Source of the DNA: Gammaproteobacteria bacterium
GTDB taxonomy: Bacteria > Pseudomonadota > Gammaproteobacteria > Steroidobacterales > Steroidobacteraceae
Direction of reading: 5' to 3'
DNA: 9,533 bases
Assembly: GCA_003165495.1 (NCBI GenBank)
Contig: PMMB01000360.1
Coordinates: forward strand, 4,094 to 13,626
How positions within the stretch are numbered: the stretch's first letter is position 1; each line of letters opens with the position of its first letter. Position numbers and translations under genes: made by a program. The notes beneath the pieces were generated by a model. That model ran no database searches and had not been told where the DNA came from. It saw only the letters and a list, made by a program, of their open reading frames with translations. Below, one piece after another: positions 6,718-9,533 of the stretch.

Positions 6718-9354
6718 ATGCGATATTTGACTCAAGTCATGGGGATCTGGGCTGCGCTGCTGTTGGTGAGCTGTGGCGGCGGAGCTGGCAATGCCCCGAT
6801 GAGTGCGCTGCCCACCGCGTCGCTCACTGCGTCACAAACTACGATCAACAGCGGAGACGCGTCGACGTTGACCTGGAGTTCAACGAACGCAAGCTCTTGC
6901 AGCGCGTCCGGCGGCTGGAGCGGTGCGCTGGCGAGCGGCGGCAGTCAGAGCACCGGCGCTATCACATCAACCACGTCGTACTCGCTTACCTGCGCGGGTC
7001 CCGGGGGAATCAGTCAGGCCGCCACGACCACCGTCGCTGTCACTGAGTTACCCACCGCCTCCTTGACCGCGAACCCCACGATCGTCGCCCCGGGTGGCGT
7101 TTCCACCTTGACGTGGAGTTCGATCAACGCTACGTCATGCACAGCCTCCGGCGGCTGGAGCGGCGTGTTGGCGACCAGCGGCACTCAGGGCACTGGCGCC
7201 ATCACCACGAATTCGACGTATTCGTTGACCTGCAGTGGCGTCGGCGGCACCAGTGTGCCCGCAACGGCAACTGTCACGGTCGCCGCCCCTGCGCCCACCG
7301 CCTCCTTGACCGCGAATCCCACGATCGTCGCCTCGGGTGGCGTTTCCACCTTGACGTGGAGTTCGACCAACGCTACGTCGTGCACGGCCTCCGGCGGCTG
7401 GAGCGGCGGGTTGGCGACCAGCGGCACTCAGGGCACTGGCGCCATCACCACGAACTCGACGTATTCGTTGACCTGCAGTGGCATCGGCGGCACCAGCAAT
7501 GTCGCCACCGCCACGGTCGGGATTTCCAGCATCACGATGAGCTTGTCGCCAAAATCTGCCGCCATCCCGTTGACGCGGACACAACAATTCACGGCGACTA
7601 CACCGGGGGGCGGTGCGGCCACGTGGACGGTCGATGGTATCGCCGGCGGCAACAGCACTGTGGGCCTCATCGGCGCGACAGGTCTTTACACCGCGGGAAC
7701 CGCAGCGGGAGCGCACGCCATCGTCGCGACCAGCATCGCCAATACGACACAATCCGCGAACGCCGTCGTGGCCGTCACGGATTTGGCCGGTGTGTATACC
7801 TACCACAACAATCTTGCTCGGAATGGCGCCAACAGTCAGGAATACGCTCTGCAGACGAGCACCGTGAATACCGCCAGCTTCGGCAAGCTGGCTTCCTGTA
7901 CGGTCGACGGGGCCATTTACGGGCAGCCGCTCTGGGTCGCCAATCTGACGATGAACGGCGCAAAGCACAACGTGGTCTTCGCGGCGACTCAGCACGATGG
8001 CCTATTCGCGTTTGATGCCGATGCCAGCCCGTGTACGACGCTCTGGTCGGTCAGCCTAATCGACGCCGGACATGGCGGATTGAGCGGCGAGACCTCCGTC
8101 CCGGGCAATCTGATTGGCGCCGGCGATATCCAGCCGGAAGTCGGCGTGACCGGCACACCCGTCATTGATCCGACCAGCGGCATCCTTTATGTAGTCTCGA
8201 AGTCGGTCGACTCGACGCAAACCACTTTCTACCATCGTTTGCACGCGATTGATCTCGCTACCGGCAACGAGAAAATCGGGGCCCCCGTGACGATAGTGGG
8301 CACCTACCCCGGCACCGGAGACGGCGGGACTACGGTGACCTTCAACGCGCGGTGGGAGAATCAGCGCACCGGTCTCGCTCTCGTTAACGGTGTCGTCTAT
8401 ATCGCCTGGACCTCACACGAAGACACGCTCCCCTACTACGGCTGGATGATGAGCTATCAGTACAATGGCACGGCGTTGACGCAGAAAGCGGTGCTCAACG
8501 TCACGCCCAATACCCAGCGGGGCGGAATATGGATGAGCGGCGGCGCACCGGCGGTCGACTCCAACAACAGCTTATATATCCTTACGGGCAACGGCGCCTT
8601 CGATGCCTTTAATAGCAGTGCGCCAAATAATGATTATGGGGATTCACTGCTCCAGTTAAACACTACTCTGCAGATCTCCCAGTATTTCACGCCGTCGGAT
8701 GATGTGGAAGACGCCCTGAATGATTCCGACTTCGGATCCGGCGGCGCTGCACTCCTGGCGGATTTGCCCGCCGGCAATACCGTCACTCACGCACTGATCT
8801 GCGGTGGAAAGGACAGCGTTCTCTTCGTGCTGAATCGTGATTTGCTGGGCGGATTCGGTGACCAGGCTGCCGTACAGACGATCAATTTCGGTCACCCGAT
8901 TTTTGCGACCGGGGCGTTCTGGAATAACAATTTTTATCTGGGTGGGGTCGGCGGCCCGCTGACCGCGTTCCAGTTGAATACGACGAACGCTCATTTCACC
9001 CAAACGTCCGTTTCGGCGCATGCCTATGGATTTGCGGGCGCCACCCCGTCGGTATCGTCCTCAGCGGCGCAGAACGGCATTGTTTGGGCTTTGGAAACCG
9101 GCAGTTACTGCACGCATCAGTCGCCAAGTTGCGGCCCAGCGGTGCTCTACGCCTATGATGCCACCAACGTCGCGACCGAGTTATGGAACAGCACACTAAC
9201 TGCCTCGGATGCGGCAGGCAATGCGGTCAAGTTCACGGTCCCGACGGTTGCCAACGGTAAAGTCTATGTGGGGACTCGCGGGAACAATAAGGGCGGGGCC
9301 GACAGTTCCACCAACGTTCCCGGTGAACTCGACATCTACGGCCTCAAACCATGA
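6718..9354 (+). CDS. Predicted lipoprotein with tandem Ig-like repeats and a C-terminal PQQ-type beta-propeller
   Basis: This 878-residue protein starts with a lipoprotein signal: MRY, a hydrophobic stretch, and the lipobox LVSC with Cys19 followed by Gly residues. It should be lipid-anchored, probably on the outer membrane and facing the periplasm or surface. Three tandem repeats follow (residues 32-111, 112-192, 193-about 269), each with PTASLTA, STLTWSS, SGGWSG and YSLTC. Each also has a pair of Cys 31 residues apart (61/92, 141/172, 222/253), likely an Ig-like disulfide. Another Ig-like domain spans about 273-355 (SLSPKSAAIPL...QQFTAT). From about 358 to the end is a beta-propeller-like region: YHNNLARNGAN, VVFAATQHDGLFAFDAD, GILYVVSKS, HAIDLATGNE, SLYILTGNG and KVYVGTRG resemble blades of PQQ/quinoprotein-type propellers. 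I see no proof of enzyme activity or PQQ binding. Ligand binding or adhesion is equally possible. GGGA at 6700-6703 is a modest ribosome binding site, though somewhat distant from the start. Confidence 0.87.
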   Translation: MRYLTQVMGIWAALLLVSCGGGAGNAPMSALPTASLTASQTTINSGDASTLTWSSTNASSCSASGGWSGALASGGSQSTGAITSTTSYSLTCAGPGGISQAATTTVAVTELPTASLTANPTIVAPGGVSTLTWSSINATSCTASGGWSGVLATSGTQGTGAITTNSTYSLTCSGVGGTSVPATATVTVAAPAPTASLTANPTIVASGGVSTLTWSSTNATSCTASGGWSGGLATSGTQGTGAITTNSTYSLTCSGIGGTSNVATATVGISSITMSLSPKSAAIPLTRTQQFTATTPGGGAATWTVDGIAGGNSTVGLIGATGLYTAGTAAGAHAIVATSIANTTQSANAVVAVTDLAGVYTYHNNLARNGANSQEYALQTSTVNTASFGKLASCTVDGAIYGQPLWVANLTMNGAKHNVVFAATQHDGLFAFDADASPCTTLWSVSLIDAGHGGLSGETSVPGNLIGAGDIQPEVGVTGTPVIDPTSGILYVVSKSVDSTQTTFYHRLHAIDLATGNEKIGAPVTIVGTYPGTGDGGTTVTFNARWENQRTGLALVNGVVYIAWTSHEDTLPYYGWMMSYQYNGTALTQKAVLNVTPNTQRGGIWMSGGAPAVDSNNSLYILTGNGAFDAFNSSAPNNDYGDSLLQLNTTLQISQYFTPSDDVEDALNDSDFGSGGAALLADLPAGNTVTHALICGGKDSVLFVLNRDLLGGFGDQAAVQTINFGHPIFATGAFWNNNFYLGGVGGPLTAFQLNTTNAHFTQTSVSAHAYGFAGATPSVSSSAAQNGIVWALETGSYCTHQSPSCGPAVLYAYDATNVATELWNSTLTASDAAGNAVKFTVPTVANGKVYVGTRGNNKGGADSSTNVPGELDIYGLKP
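6811..7050 (+). repeat. Ig-like tandem repeat 1 within the lipoprotein gene
   Basis: This encodes residues 32-111 (80 residues). It is the most diverged of three in-frame copies, with about two thirds of residues matching copy 2, and keeps the Cys pair 61/92 and the WSS and SGGWSG signatures. Confidence 0.8.
7051..7293 (+). repeat. Ig-like tandem repeat 2 within the lipoprotein gene
   Basis: This encodes residues 112-192 (81 residues, 243 bp period). Its first 203 bases (7051-7253) match copy 3 (7294-7496) with only 8 differences that I count by eye, about 96% identity. Confidence 0.88.
7294..7524 (+). repeat. Ig-like tandem repeat 3 within the lipoprotein gene
   Basis: This encodes residues 193 to about 269. 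It is nearly identical to copy 2 over its first 203 bases; the similarity then fades at GTSNVATATV, where the next Ig-like domain begins. Confidence 0.85.
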
Positions 9355-9452
9355 TTGCAAGACTGTTCCGTGGAGTCGAGATTCTTGTCGGCAACTGCCC
9401 GTTGACTGCGAGATACGCGTTGTTGGATTCGCTTAGATGATCCGAGCGTTCT

Positions 9453-9533
9453 GTGAAAGCCGCCATCATCTTCATTCTCGCCTGCCTCACGCCCGTCATT
9501 GCGTGGAGTGACGAGGAGGTCATCCTCGACCTC
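9453..9533 (+). CDS. Start of an exported protein of unknown function (3' end outside window)
   Basis: A GTG-initiated frame stays open to the window edge, giving 27 residues: MKAAIIFILACLTPVIAWSD, then EEVILDL. This is a typical Sec signal peptide with a Lys at position 2, a hydrophobic core at about 3-16 and a likely cleavage site after VIA or AWS. An in-frame TGA at 9438-9440 makes this GTG the first start available; the ribosome binding site is weak (GAG at 9444-9446). Cys11 could suggest a lipobox (ILAC), but the hydrophobic stretch before it is too short for a good lipoprotein signal. The gene follows the beta-propeller lipoprotein on the same strand after 98 bp and may be co-transcribed with it. 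The mature product cannot be identified from this fragment. Confidence 0.6.
   Translation, partial: MKAAIIFILACLTPVIAWSDEEVILDL

Noticed and set aside
7113..8015. Long open frames on both strands inside the lipoprotein gene (for example 300 codons on +, 286 codons on -)
   Set aside because: They overlie the repeat region, are rich in Arg and His or Gly, and repeat only because the DNA beneath repeats. The main frame has a signal peptide, Cys pairs and propeller motifs.

Overview
The window is high-GC DNA with tightly packed genes and looks like the chromosome of a gammaproteobacterium. That placement is an inference. It rests on a GlrR-type sigma-54 regulator and a YjbB-type Na/Pi transporter, both close in detail to enterobacterial proteins as I remember them; I ran no search. 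I see no tRNA, rRNA, CRISPR array, insertion sequence or phage gene, and no stretch longer than about 300 bases without a gene.

Layout. 1-339 (+) is the 3' end of a glrR-like response regulator gene. 379-4667 holds four genes on alternating strands: a DegT/DnrJ/EryC1-type PLP sugar aminotransferase (-), a WcaJ/WbaP-type polyprenyl-phosphate sugar-1-phosphate transferase (+), a 4'-phosphopantetheinyl transferase of the EntD/Sfp type (-), and a FabG-like short-chain reductase (+). The sugar transferase and the PPTase converge and overlap by 7 bp at their stop codons. The other two junctions in the block are divergent, with intergenic regions of 181 and 107 bp. 4779-6512 (+) is a YjbB-like phosphate transporter with a cytoplasmic PhoU-like tail. 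6718-9354 (+) is a large predicted lipoprotein with three tandem Ig-like repeats, another Ig-like domain and a PQQ-type beta-propeller. 9453-9533 (+) is the beginning of a further exported protein, cut by the window edge.

How they fit together. The aminotransferase and the sugar transferase suit surface polysaccharide synthesis: one makes an amino sugar nucleotide, the other loads the first sugar on the lipid carrier. The PPTase and the FabG-like reductase suit carrier-protein-dependent acyl chemistry (fatty acid, polyketide or non-ribosomal peptide), but the window contains no carrier protein or synthase. The alternating strands rule out one shared operon, so any functional link is an inference from proximity. 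The lipoprotein and the last gene act in the cell envelope.

I found no convincing undescribed multi-gene system. The sequence features most worth checking are the concentric 38-bp inverted repeat upstream of the phosphate transporter, the two near-identical 203-bp copies inside the lipoprotein gene, and the unexplained pairing of PPTase and reductase beside sugar genes.
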